From contig KN817725.1 of the NCBI GenBank assembly GCA_000827495.1, positions 1-39,916 on the forward strand: a stretch of 39,916 bases of DNA, in the 5' to 3' direction. The DNA is from Hypholoma sublateritium FD-334 SS-4. Taxonomy: Eukaryota > Basidiomycota > Agaricomycetes > Agaricales > Strophariaceae. Positions 10,823 through 21,858 of this stretch are shown in pieces; position 1 is the first letter of the stretch; each line of letters starts with the position of its first letter. The position numbers and the translations under genes were made by a program. The notes under the pieces were generated by a model. That model worked only from the letters and a program-made list of their open reading frames with translations, ran no database searches and was not told the origin of the DNA.

Positions 10823-11832
10823 TCAAGGAGCAGTACGACGTTCGCGACCGCTTAGCAGGTATACAGCCGCACGCATCTCCAGGAGAGGGTCGGCGGAAGG
10901 CTCAACTCCAGCCACCCTTGGTATAGGATCGAAGATAATGTGCTTCGCTTCCTTGGCTTCGTCGGCTACAACGCCATCCACTGTGATCGTGCCCAACTCT
11001 ACCAGTGCGCGAGTCTCCGGCCAGTGCTCAGTGGCATCATCTACGATATCGCCGGGCTCGGCGACCTGTGCCACCAGCTTGAAGGAAAAGGATCCGGACT
11101 CCGCAACTCTGCTCTTGATCTCGTCTTGAAGATAATCGGGACCCTTCGCCTTCAGGACCTCTGCCTCGAGCGTCTCGACGCCGAGCTCTGGGATGAAGCG
11201 GTAGCGGATGTACGTCTCCTTCCCGTCCTTGTCGATGAGCTTGAAAGCGGAGACGCTGAAATATGGTTCCTTAGCGTAGCTCGTAGGCGCCGGCTTGGGC
11301 GCCTGTATAAAAGCAAGCGCCTTCGGGTTGGCGCCGAGGAACTGCTCAATCGGCGACGGGGAAGGAGTCCCATCAGGTGAGGCAGCGATGGCTTTGAATA
11401 ACGCGAGGAACTCCGCGCCGGTGCGCGAGGGAAAGAAGGGCGTCGAGTGACTGATGATATCGGTATGCACGCGATGTCCGAGATTGAAGCGCACGGCAAG
11501 TCCGCGAGGGTCAGCGTGTCCGTCGTTGTCTGGGATATTGGGTATACCCGTCGAGTTGGAAAAGCGCACGATAATAGGAGTGGATGCGGTGTTAAAGTGG
11601 GGTGCTATGGAGAACTTCGCGGCCTCCGCAGTAGGGTTGAAGTGCCCCGAAAGCAGAGAACCTTTAGCGTGAGCTAAGAAATGGAGACATAATCAGCACT
11701 CAAATGCGATGACTTTATCGAGGAAAGCAACATGCCTGGCCGGAATCCAGGGTGTTTTCCAAAGAGACCGTGCAGCTCCGCTACAATGTCTCCAGCCGTT
11801 GCAATAATTGTCTCGTCGGAAGGGAAAGGCAT
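10823..11832 (-). CDS. Short catalase-like heme protein (SrpA-type)
   Basis: This is a 315-residue catalase-related protein of the compact SrpA-like type, much shorter than typical monofunctional catalases (about 480 or more residues). Members bind heme and are thought to act as peroxidases or catalases on hydrogen or organic peroxides. Visible features are the distal His in HAKGS (His34), the core RFSNSTGIPNIPDNDGHADP with PRGLAVRFNLG, and the C-terminal DPLLEMRAAVY, in which Tyr304 matches the proximal heme ligand and Arg300 its partner. Exons on the minus strand are 11832-11736 and 11673-10823. The only intron (11735-11674, 62 bp) begins with GC; a GT four bases downstream would cause an immediate stop, so a GC-AG intron is the coherent reading. 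No signal peptide is seen. A TATA-like box lies upstream. Confidence 0.9.
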
Positions 11833-11906
11833 TTTCTAGCGAAGTTCGGGGCGTGTATGAAACGGGGATACTGTGAGCCTACCAAGGAAGAGTGGTATGT
11901 TAGTGT

Positions 11907-11913
11907 TTTTATA
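11907..11913 (-). promoter_or_regulatory. TATA-like box of catalase-like gene
   Basis: The minus strand reads TATAAAA here, about 75-81 bases upstream of the start codon at 11832. This assignment rests on position and sequence only. Confidence 0.45.
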
Positions 11914-12686
11914 CCACGTTCAGCATCAGCTCCATCCACAATCATAGTTAGCACATCTGTCATTTTGATTGCCCGTAGGTGCCCGTACAGTGTTCTGACA
12001 TCCATATTAATTGTTCTTGCTGTTTCCCGAGTCGTAGCAGAGTCGTAGAAACCGAGGCCCCGCGCAGAATAATGAGTGTATAATGTATGGCTACATACTC
12101 TTACCTTTCTACCCATCGCCTCGGACATGTCGAGGTGGACATTGGTCGCGCTAGGAAAACGTCTCCGGCGTAATTGAAGACATTGCAATCTGGGGTATAC
12201 ATACCAGCTGGCCAATCAGAAAGACGGGATCTGCAATAACCTGCTAATTATAAACGTAGATAGCAGTATCACAAGGTAAGATAAGAATCAACGATTATCT
12301 ACATACCTGAGTATGATCAACGATTGACCTGTGTCAACTTTAGCGAACCCTGGTCAGTCTCTCAGAACATTGCTCTTGAAGTGAATCAATTTCTGCAAAT
12401 CGCGTCAGAATGATTGGATACTGCCCAACATCAATTGCGTGTGAGACCGTGCTGGAATAATAGGAAGCTGCTCAGCGCGCCTCATGTCGTGATAAGTTGG
12501 AGCACGAATTTCAGAGCAAGTGTCAAAGTGGACATGTCCGCAATGCTCACGGAGCCTCACGCTCGACAAAAGCGCGAATATAGTGGCATTAGATTATCCT
12601 ATACTTAGCATAATAGCAAAGTGAAGAAACAAGATTACGGAAATAAAATGCGCACTCCAGATACAGAGTGTACAGTTTTGTTTCAG
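11914..12686. other. Intergenic, no gene recognised
   Basis: This lies between the catalase-like promoter and the 3' end of the ABC transporter. A 144-codon minus-strand frame (12215-11781) overlaps the catalase-like start but has no family resemblance and was not called. Confidence 0.5.
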
Positions 12687-15523
12687 TCAATTTCTGCTTT
12701 TCAGACTGCTCACACTGATCGAGCCTTCAGAGCAAAATACAGGCTGTACAGTCCGAATCAGTAGACGAACAATGAATGAGTAGAGAAGCACGTACAGAAC
12801 CCTATAGATGATAGATATGGACACGAGGATCGCAGCCCACTTCCCGTACGAGATGGATCCTATGTCCAGATAATTGAGAACATCATCGCCAGAAACAGTA
12901 CATGTCTCCGGCGTCGAGGACGGATATGCGCACACGCATGTATTATCGATTTGAGTCGCGCACGTGAATTTGAGGCCTCTAAAGTCGGACTCGAGGAAAA
13001 TAAGGCTCGGTCAATGACAGAGAGAGCAAAAAGAATATTCACATTTGTCAGCAGCTCAAATGCGTATTTTTGATAGTCGATGTAATGGAAGCTAAAGAAC
13101 CAAAAGCGGGGGAGCGACCGCGCCTTGATGCTGTGACCCCATTTCAGCGTAAGGTCTGACGACGACAGAACAATCGAAGGTCACGCACAAGTATCCACCA
13201 ACGCTCATCCAGAACCCATTGATGCTAATATTTTCGTTTACGGTCAAAGGTGTGCCTGGTCGTTCATGAGGATGACTTACAAAGACGTTATTGCTAACGC
13301 CGCGACAAATATGGGCAGAAGAGAGGCAACAATAAGTGCCTGCGTTTCTGCAGTGAAAATTGCGAGGAAAAGGAAACTAATAAAACGGAAGAACGGCGCG
13401 GCGCCAGAATGCAGGCCCTAACGATTTATAGATATCATCGGTCAGCTGAATCGCTATCATAGAATGGCGTTATGCTCACGATTGCCCAATAGCATATGCA
13501 GGTGAATAAGATAGTGCAAACGAGTAGAAAAGGAATATTGACTAGCGTGTTTGACAGAAGGAATGGGAGAGTCGTGTATAGCCCGTTTTTAGATTCGCGA
13601 TAGTACACTGCTCGCTCTTCTAGGACTATACCGTGTGTCAGAAGCCAGAACAATGACCCATAGCCGATGCTCACATGAAGGAATACCAGCGACGGACATC
13701 TAAGGGTCCATCGATGATATCAGTCTTTCTGTTCGGAGCGAGGTTTACGTGAACGTACAAAGGCAAGGAATGCAACGCTAAAGAAGTGCACCGAAAATCT
13801 ATCGTTGATCGTGGAATCCGCTGTCCCCAGGCGGATCCATATTGTGCTATTAATCGTTTGAGTGAGATCCACGGTGATTTACGGTATAGTAGAATAGACT
13901 CACGCAAGCATCAGGCCCATTCCTACATACTCTCGTTAGGTCGTGCATCGCAAAGATAAAATTAAAAGTCTAAATATAGACATTGGACTCACCGGCATAC
14001 ATCGCCGCTCGTACACCATATGCTAATAGATTACGACGGTAGTTCACCGCAGTTCGCTCAGAAAGGATCAGAGTGGTCCAAAGCAGCGTCCCCGCGGGGC
14101 CTGCTTTTCCTTGCAAGGCGGAAACGTCATCACCGTCTTTGGTGCTTTGTTCTAGGCGCCATTTTTCGGCGTTAGGCGGAATGCCTTGCAAGGTAGACAG
14201 ATAGAATTCTCTGAACTCTCTCGCTGAGTTTCTACCCAACCCTGCGCGAATAAAGTCGCTATTCAGGAAATTCATCGCATGGTCAGACGGCGTGGTCTAC
14301 CAATAACGCTCCGTTAGCGCCACTTTCATATTTATCGTGATTGAGATCAACTTACAAAGCGTCCGACGGGCCTTCCCCATCGCTCGAAAAACCCATCGAG
14401 GTCGCCAACACGGCCGAGATAGCACGTCTTACCCTCGGCAAGTAACATTAAGTTTGTGAATTGTGATAGTGTCTCCAGCGATGGCTGGTGGATGCTGGCA
14501 ATGACAATCATGCCCTCTGCGGTGGCCAGGCTGCTGATGGCGGACATCACTTCCCTTGCGGAGGTGCTGTCCAACTGCATATTATATCAGATGTTGCTTG
14601 CGCTCGGTCAGCGAAATACCCACGCCGGAAGTCACTTCGTCGAGAAACAAGATGCGCCTAAAGCACCGTCGCATCAGTATTGCACAGACATAATTAAGCA
14701 GGTTGACGAACGGAAAGGTGACCATTGCGCAGGCGGCAGTCACTCGTCGTTTCTGTCCACCAGAAATCCCTCTCGAGATCGGGGTCCCGATGATTTGGTC
14801 CGCGCAAGACTGCAATCCCAGTGATCTGATGACTCGCGACACTCGCTCCTGAACCTGCAATTTTGGAAGAAGCGGTAGGCTTATATCCGGCATATCAGAC
14901 GTCTGAGCTATCATTGATGTGGTCGATATGCACTCACTGTAGGCGAAGCGCGTAAGAGATTGATTCCCTCACGGTCAAAGAGCCCAACAACGCGTCTTCT
15001 TGCTCCACGAAGCTAGAAATCTTGTGCATTTCTTTCGCTCCGACAAGGCGCCCGTTCAAGTGGACCTATGAGAGGTATATCGGACTTATGCATCAAAACG
15101 AAATAATATATTAGAAGCTCACCGTTCCGCCAGACATCGCTATTTTTCTGTAAGACATGACGTCGAGCAGCGTGCTTTTACCTGGTCCGCGTTTGCCGTC
15201 AGATAAACAACTCCATCGGCAGATAAATGAAAGAGAAACTGACCTGCACCAGATGGTCCCTAATACAATAAGACCGGCGATTAAAACTCTATAAATTTGA
15301 GACTATTAGACAGTGTAGCGCTATAACGCACCATAATAGCCAACAGCTCTCCAGCGCAAACACTGACAGATATATCTTCAATGATTGTCTTCTGCCCAGC
15401 CTTCGAGCCGACGGCATAGCTCAGGTGTTCGAACGAAAGCACGGAGCCCACGCTGTTGACCCTCTTGAGTTCCGTAGAGGAAACACCATGTGAGATAGAG
15501 GAGGACGAGGAGTAAACATCCAT
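12687..15523 (-). CDS. ABCG-type half transporter (16 exons)
   Basis: This is a 653-residue ATP-binding cassette half transporter of the ABCG (white/brown) family: ATPase domain first, then a six-helix membrane domain. It would dimerise in a membrane to export lipids or small molecules; the substrate is unknown. Motifs are Walker A GPSGAGKST (65-73), signature SGGQKRR (171-177), Walker B RILFLDE (189-195) and H-loop His228. Later segments, such as YWAIGLHSGAAPFFRF and NGFWMSVGGYF, and a short extracellular loop with Cys pairs are typical. Exons on the minus strand are 15523-15332, 15259-15244, 15181-15123, 15065-14938, 14879-14712, 14657-14624, 14574-14356, 14296-13993, 13922-13904, 13846-13759, 13699-13675, 13625-13480, 13417-13281, 13224-13189, 13130-13043 and 12989-12687. 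All introns are GT-AG, 49-72 bp, with matching phases. Exons of 16, 19 and 25 nt are microexons. Confidence 0.92.
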
Positions 15524-16656
15524 TGCGTTGTTCTCGGACAGGAGAGGGTGCTTGGGAGAAGGAACAGGGAAACAAGTATATCGCCCACGCCATATACATA
15601 GTGAATGAGCATCGCGAATGGCTAGGTCCTGACGTAACTCGCTTGAGCCGCTATTCCGGTATATTCATCCCTTCAAAGGCAACGCCGCGGATAACTGCGG
15701 TGGTGGCTGAGGGGTAGCACAGGCTGTCATTTATTAGAGCTGCACTTGAAGTCGAGGCAAACCATGCCGATCTGATGTGATATGCAGGTTTGATGTAGGC
15801 GACATCATTGTTCCGAATCTTCCGACGACATTCGGAATAGGCTATGCGGTGTAAAGACTTCGCGTCGCGTTCAATTGTGAGTTGACGCAAACCAGGTACG
15901 GACGGGCCCACATAATGGATCGAATGAAGCTTCTGAGCCCGGAAGGTTCCAAGTTGAGAGCTATCAACCATACATTATATTTAATCGCGGGTGGCTGTTC
16001 GGGCGAGCGTAAGGATCTAATGGGCGTCTTTCCTTTCGGCTTTCTGTATGGAAGAAGTGAGTTAGCTTTGAGCATAGCCCGCATCGAGCTAGACTGTACC
16101 TCGGACGCCGGACGTACCTATGACAGTGATTTCAGTTGGGATTAGTATTTGAATTTTGCGATGTACCGGCGATCGCCTGAATGAGTTGTCACATCTGCAC
16201 GTCAGTTCCAATTTAAGTGCTCCACTGTTGTTCTGAATATAAGAGACGAACCTGTCACATACTACAAGTCGAGATCCATTTACGTTCTGCGTTCAAGTAA
16301 CCTGGCGGTGGCGTGTTAAGAGTTTCGCTTTCGATTCTGAAAACGGCCAAAGGTCGAAGGTGAAAGCGATATCCTTAACAAAAAAATGGTTTGAGTCAGT
16401 AAATTCACGTTGTGGACGTCGCGAATTGGGTGGTCCCGAAAGTCGTTGCAAGCATGGATGAGAAGGAGGAAGGAGGACATTGGGACAGCCCCGAACTATT
16501 CTCCGAACCACATTTGGTGCGACTGTCAGGAACAAGCAAGGGCAAACAGAATTCATCCGTGGTGACTGGTGACTAAGCAGCACCATCAGTGACGACGCTC
16601 TGCTCTGGCGCTGCCCACGAAACACCATTAAGGAATTGTCCTCGGTCCTTCCAGGC
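15524..16656. other. Divergent intergenic region (ABCG / Vti1)
   Basis: About 1.1 kb separates the divergently transcribed transporter and SNARE genes, so it should hold both promoters. No coding family, RNA gene or repeat is recognisable; the frames present are short and appear spurious. Confidence 0.5.
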
Positions 16657-17559
16657 ATGGACGATACATCTACGACCTTGTTTGACTCGTATGAACAGGA
16701 CTTTCGTCACATCATCAGTGGAATCTCTGACAAACTCGAAGGAAATGGGAAAAGTCAACAGGGAGGTAAGCGAATAGCACAGTCGGCTGTATTTTCGTGT
16801 TCTGATTTGTCGCTTCTTACTCCAGAACAGCGAAAGGCTGCACTGAGAAAGGTGGAACTTGAGCTCGATGAAGCAGACGACATTGTACGTAGCATAGACC
16901 GACTAAATCCTGCCCGCTAACGAAAATGCTAGGTATCTCAACTAGAAATTGAAGTACAAGGAATTCCGCAGTCCGTCAAGGCTCCGTATGCAGCGCGTTT
17001 GAAGCAAGCGAAATCAGACCTTACACGGTACAAGAAATTGTCCAAGGAGCTCCATTCTCAGGCAGCGCGGTCGGATTTACTTGGGTCGTTCAAGAACGGC
17101 ACATCAAGCTCGGACGATCCCTATGGAGAACGCAGTGATCGGTCAAGGCTTCTTGGCGGAACAGAAATACTGGAGGATGGTAGTCGTCGGATTGCAGAGT
17201 CCACGAGCCTGGCTCTGGAGACCGAGAACCACGGTGCAGATATTCTTCGCAGCCTACGTGGGCAGCGAGAACAAATCGAGAATTCACGCAATACGGTACG
17301 CATCTCAATGAAGCCTTCAACGAAAATACTTATATTTATTTCTGCGCAGCTTCAAACTGCCGACACCCATATCGACAGAGCGACAGGCACTCTGAAGGGT
17401 ATGGTTCGACAGTACGTTTAATGTCTGTCTTTTCATAACAACAATACTAACCCCTATGGTCTACCCAGGATGTACAGGCAGAAGGTCCTCTTAAGCGCGA
17501 TTGGTGTTTTCTTCGTAGTGCTCGTCTGCGTCATTCTTTACTTCAAGCTCGTTCGTTGA
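16657..17559 (+). CDS. vti1: v-SNARE Vti1 homologue (5 exons)
   Basis: This is a 227-residue Qb-SNARE of the Vti1 family, which acts in membrane fusion at the Golgi, endosomes and vacuole. An N-terminal helical domain (MDDTSTTLFDSYEQDFRHII, then the KVELELDEADDIV segment) precedes the SNARE motif. The segment GQREQIENSRNTL (about 166-178) is where the zero-layer glutamine of Qb-SNAREs sits. The protein ends in a single tail-anchor helix (VLLSAIGVFFVVLVCVILYF) and a short basic tail. Yeast Vti1 has 217 residues. Exons are 16657-16765, 16826-16884, 16933-17295, 17350-17411 and 17469-17559. Introns (60, 48, 54, 57 bp) are GT-AG in phases 1, 0, 0 and 2. The start is the first ATG in frame. Confidence 0.93.
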
Positions 17560-18353
17560 GTTTGTATACCTTGCTTTCATATAACTTATTACGTGCTTTC
17601 TTCGTTTTTGTTGTGATATTGTTCGTGTGTATGGACTGATGCTCATTTGGTATAGGACCCATGTTCTTTGATCACATTACAGACATTTACCTATGCTGAG
17701 TTACGTACGTCCTGGAAGGCGGTTCCAGGCTGTCTATAATTGTACGTACGGGTTACCTTGCTGGGAAAGGTGGCACGCACTGTCAATTTTTCTGCGCCGC
17801 GCCACCAGACTCTCTCTGTCAATATACGGATCCAATACGATCTCAAATCATCAACCCGCCCTTCTTTAAGGCCAGAAATTTGCGAGCATCGGATCCGCCT
17901 CGCGCGGAAATCCGACCACCGATCGCTTCTCTCTGTTCAACCTTGCCTCACTTCTGCTCCAAGCCTCAGCATCTTCCTAGTTCATGTATAATATTTCCAC
18001 TGGACATCAACTTCAATAAGTGTTTCGGACTGTTGCAGTGCTCAAATTCCCACCCACTCTCACGCAGTCCCGCGCTCATTACGGGGGGCTACCCAATATG
18101 TACAGAACATCAGCAACTGAGCATCTCCAAGGCGGACCCACATTTTCGACGCAGACATCACCGCATTATAGAGGGCCTATACAAGTAGTCTCATTCACAT
18201 GTCGTTCTGGTATCACCGCTGCTCGCCGTGGAGCGCCATATCGTGCGTGATCGCGATTTACGCGACCTGAGCACGAAACGTATAAAGGCAAGTCTGCAGT
18301 GGCGGTTTAACAGCAGTGTCGAAACACATCCTCACTTCAAGAAACTGAACAGA
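17560..18353. other. Intergenic, no gene recognised
   Basis: This is the 3' flank of Vti1 and the upstream region of the hydrolase gene. It has a C/T-rich stretch near 17930-18060, a common feature of fungal promoters. No gene is supported. Confidence 0.45.
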
Positions 18354-19246
18354 ATGGCAAACAACAACGGTCAGTACGCGTCCGCAATTGGCTTGGACAT
18401 CACCGCTGACTGATAATCTACTTCGAAGGATTCAAATACGAGCGTCTCGACAAGGACAATGCAGTCCTCCTTGTTGTTGACCACCAAATCGGACTCTTCC
18501 AGCTCGTCCACGACATCGAGCCCGACCAGTACCGCACTAACATCCTCGCCCACGCGGCGATCGGCAAGGTGTTCAACCTCCCGACGATCCTGACCACCAG
18601 CTCTGAGACGGGTCCGTAATTTCCCCATCTTAGAACACGTCGACCATCTCACTGACGTGCTCCTCCAGGTCCCAATGGCCCTCTCCCCAAGGAGATCATT
18701 GATATGCACCCCGATGCGCCGTTCATCAAGCGCACCGGCGAGGTCAACGCGTGGGACAACAGCGACTTCCGCGCCGCGGTCAAGGCCACCGGGAAGAAGC
18801 AGGTTATCCTCGCAGGTATCGTGACTGATGTAAGCCCTGCGCCTGCTGCAATCTGACCCGTATCTAATGTTTGGATTACTATGCTAGGTGTGCACCACGT
18901 TCCTCGCGCTCTCGCTCGTGCAGGAGGGCTACACGGTCTTCGCCAACACCGAGGCGTCGGGCACCAAGACGGTCGGCATCGCGAACGACGCGAACGCGCG
19001 CATGCGCGCGGCGGGCGTACACGTTCTATCCATGTTCGCCGTCGTCTGCGAGCTCATGCGCGACTGGCGCAACACCCCGGGGTCGCCTGAGCTCCTGCCG
19101 TTCTTCGATCAGTGCGTATTATGATTCGACGGGTGCGATACTTCAGCTGATGGCTGTGTAGGTACTATTCTTCGTACGGGTTCCTTGCGCGCGGCCATGC
19201 CGCTGCTATTGACCGCGGAACGATTCTTCCGGGAGAATCTGAGTAG
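18354..19246 (+). CDS. YcaC-like isochorismatase-fold hydrolase (5 exons)
   Basis: This is a 222-residue cysteine hydrolase of the isochorismatase superfamily, closest in pattern to bacterial YcaC. The natural substrate of that group is unclear; it is probably an amide or similar C-N bond. The catalytic Asp lies in LLVVDHQIGLF (Asp23), a basic residue at Lys87/Arg88 precedes GEVNAWDN, and the nucleophile Cys122 is in VTDVCTTF. ETGPNGPLPKE and ELMRDWRN also fit the family. Exons are 18354-18369 (16 nt), 18429-18611, 18669-18829, 18888-19111 and 19162-19246. Introns (59, 57, 58, 50 bp) are GT-AG in phases 1, 1, 0 and 2. Length is close to YcaC (about 208 residues). No targeting signal is visible, so it is probably cytosolic. 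Confidence 0.92.
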
Positions 19247-19737
19247 AAAGTCGGCCAACGCCGCCTCTGGTCATCAACCAGCGAAGATTGAGGTTCATAA
19301 GGTTACGTTGTGGGCTGGGTAAACTCTGTTTCAAGTCCGGATTTGATTTCGTATTCTGTGTCGTTAGGATACTTTATCCCCAGCCAAGAATATATCAAAC
19401 ATTGCACACCTACCTGCGTGTAATCTGTTGTTTCTGAACATTAGCCTCAAGCATGCGTAAAGAATCTCGCAAACCTGGGATAAAATTGATAATACTTACA
19501 AATATTCTGGTAGGCTGACACCCGCTACTGACACTTTTCTACTGCAAGATTGCATATCACACTAATGTGCGCTCCGGCGCACTCTTCACTGCCTTGGTGT
19601 CTAAGAATAACATACCACTTCCATTATCTTGAACCTCTCCGAATTTCGCGTAAATATTCTGGAAAATGAAATTCTTGAAAAGTGCAAAAACATCGAATTG
19701 TAATTGCCGCTGTCTGACTCAAGTGACTAATGTCTTG
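19247..19737. other. Convergent intergenic region
   Basis: About 490 bp lie between the 3' ends of the hydrolase (+) and the MSP array (-). The sequence is AT-rich; no gene is seen. Confidence 0.5.
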
Positions 19738-21852
19738 CTAATATCTACTGAATTTATCTGCGTCCGTCTTCTCAGGTTGCTTCGGGACCACTCTTGGGGC
19801 AATTGGGAGTAACCATTTACGAATCTACACAGTATACAATTAGCAATCGGACAATGCCTATGTACGTTTCGAAACAAAAAACTTAGTGCAAGACTTACCG
19901 AGGCTTCCTGCGCCTTGGTGAGTAGTTCCTCTCCAGCTTCATTGTTTTCTTGACCCTGCCCAAGTTTTTTTGCAACCTCCTTCTCGTACTCTTCATCGTC
20001 CTCTTTCATCAGACGGTCGAATACACCTTGTTGCGCTTGCATCAGCTCTTCTTCGGGTGTAAGGCCTCTCCATGGAATAAACCTGACTCGGAGTTCCTTT
20101 TGAAATATGGCACCCTGCTCTTCGGCACGCTTCCACTGTAAAAAAAAGCCATCAGAGCTGACAAAACAGGCCCTCTGAGGGTCGCCTCAGACGTACGATG
20201 TCGATCAGCTCGAGGTTTTCTTTCGGATCAATAATTGTGCAGAGGAATCCGAAAACGTCAATGCATTCATCCTCTAGGGTAGGATCTTTTTCTACTGGCT
20301 GGCGCACAACTGTGGATGCCAGCCTCTTGCCATCAACATTTATTGTGCATCACAGACTGAGCAGGCTTGCCTTTTATTTCTAAGCGCTGACCAGACTCTA
20401 GTTTACCTGAGCTGGGTTTCACGGAGTACATCTATCGCCCTGTAAGTATAACCACTGCACCTCGAATTTTGCGCAGGCTGACCTTGATATTCTCGGCCGG
20501 CGTAAACATGATCCTAAATGCCAAAGGGAGAGTATAAATGTTTGTCATGGCTATATAGCCCCTCAAATTTTCGGGTCTCCATAGAGGTCCTGTACGTCGC
20601 GTGAGCAGTCATTCAGACTCATCATATGGAATAATATACTTCTGAAGCAAAGAGCCGTGGTGGGATAAACGGAAAACTTTTCGCCTGGTATTAACTGTGC
20701 TACCCCCGCTGAATACTTGACTAGCTCCTCGGGCGACAGGCCTTCCGCGGGAAGATACGTCACACGGATATTATGGTGGTAGTCAGGTTCATCATTTTCT
20801 CTTGCGCTTTTAAACTAGTACGAGGGGTAGACAGTGTCAGGTCGCACACAGTAAAGAAGCAGAGCACCTACAACATCGTCTATCGAAAGCTCCTCCCGTT
20901 CTGGGGTTACGGTAGCAAGCTGAATTGAAAATCTGTCCTTGCATTTCGCGTCCAGCGGCGGCTCTTCCTGGAGCGGTACTTGTTCAACTAAACAAAAAAG
21001 TAGATCAATCATCAGGTCTCGCGAAATGTACCGTATGTGAGCATAGATATATTGATGCTCACTCGTTACATTTATGTTCTGACCGGGTTCAACTTTACCA
21101 GAAATCGGACGGGAAAGATAGATCTATCATCAAAGCGTAAGCACGGCACGCGGTATCTTGCACCCACACACCTTTGGATTTGTGGTTTTGATCTTGTACG
21201 CTACAGAGTAGGGGTTGCGATTTGTGATCACCAGCAATCGTGATATAGACCTATTAAGAGGCCCTATGTATGTTGTTGTTAGATAGGAATATACAAAACC
21301 AAAACAAGGCGACACACTTTGAAAGCAAAGCGCATCGTCATCACCAGGATAGAAGGAGACTCCAGGCATGCTTGGCCTATTTTCTTTAGGAAGCTTACGC
21401 GGCTTAGCTGGTCGCACCTCGACCCCGTCCTCATGAAGAGTAGGCATAGTATGTGGCATCTCCTCATCTGATATTGGAGGTGCCATTCCGGTGGCATATT
21501 CGGCCAATTCTTCAGGTGTTAGGCCATCCGCGGGGATATACACTACAGGAATCAGATGGAACCCGTATCTCCCTGTCTTTTTGCCGTATTTTAACTAATA
21601 TCACAAATGATCAATGATCAATTACAAAAGCGCAGAAATTTGCCAAACGACCTACAATATCATCCACCGAAAAGTCCACCTGCTCAGTGGCTATAGGGGC
21701 AAGTTTGATTCTGAATATGTGCTCAAAATCGATGTCTAGGGGCGGTTCTTCCTGTAAAGGTCTACTCTCGACTGCCCATTGGAGTACCGACGCATGGTCA
21801 GCAAGTATGCAGTGGTTGAAAGGGAAGATGGTTCTCACTCACTATCTCAGTC
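19738..21852 (-). CDS. Poly-MSP (VAP-like) gene, 3' part: units 3b, 4 and 5
   Basis: This is the downstream part of a gene coding tandem MSP domains, the immunoglobulin-like domain of VAP/Scs2 proteins that tethers ligands to the ER. The first exon piece (21852-21843) is the split remainder of unit 3. Exons then are 21771-21656, 21594-21318, 21263-21172, 21123-21063, 20987-20872, 20814-20640, 20589-20483, 20431-20371, 20309-20197, 20135-19899 and 19824-19738, all phase-compatible to a TAG. Intron 20370-20310 is GC-AG. Unit 4 is clear: RPLNRSISRLLVITNRNPYS, then SGKVEPGQNINVT and PLQEEPPLDAKCKDRF; unit 5 is more diverged. Linkers carry Y(I/L)PA(E/D)GLxPEE. The C-terminus is acidic and coiled-coil-like, and no transmembrane tail is visible, unlike classical VAPs. 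No own start codon is evident for this half. Confidence 0.75.
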
Positions 21853-21858
21853 AACCAT
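21853..21858. repeat. Left copy of 6-bp direct repeat flanking insert
   Basis: AACCAT here and at 23374-23379 flank the inserted segment exactly where MSP unit 3 is interrupted. Joining the host at one copy gives a 61-nt middle exon, the length found in all other units. This is a candidate target-site duplication. Confidence 0.6.

Noticed and set aside
11781..12215. 144-codon minus-strand frame upstream of the catalase-like gene
   Set aside because: It overlaps the start of a well-supported gene and its TATA-like box and shows no family pattern.
18371..18709. 112-codon minus-strand frame opposite the hydrolase
   Set aside because: It is a shadow of the YcaC-like coding exons.
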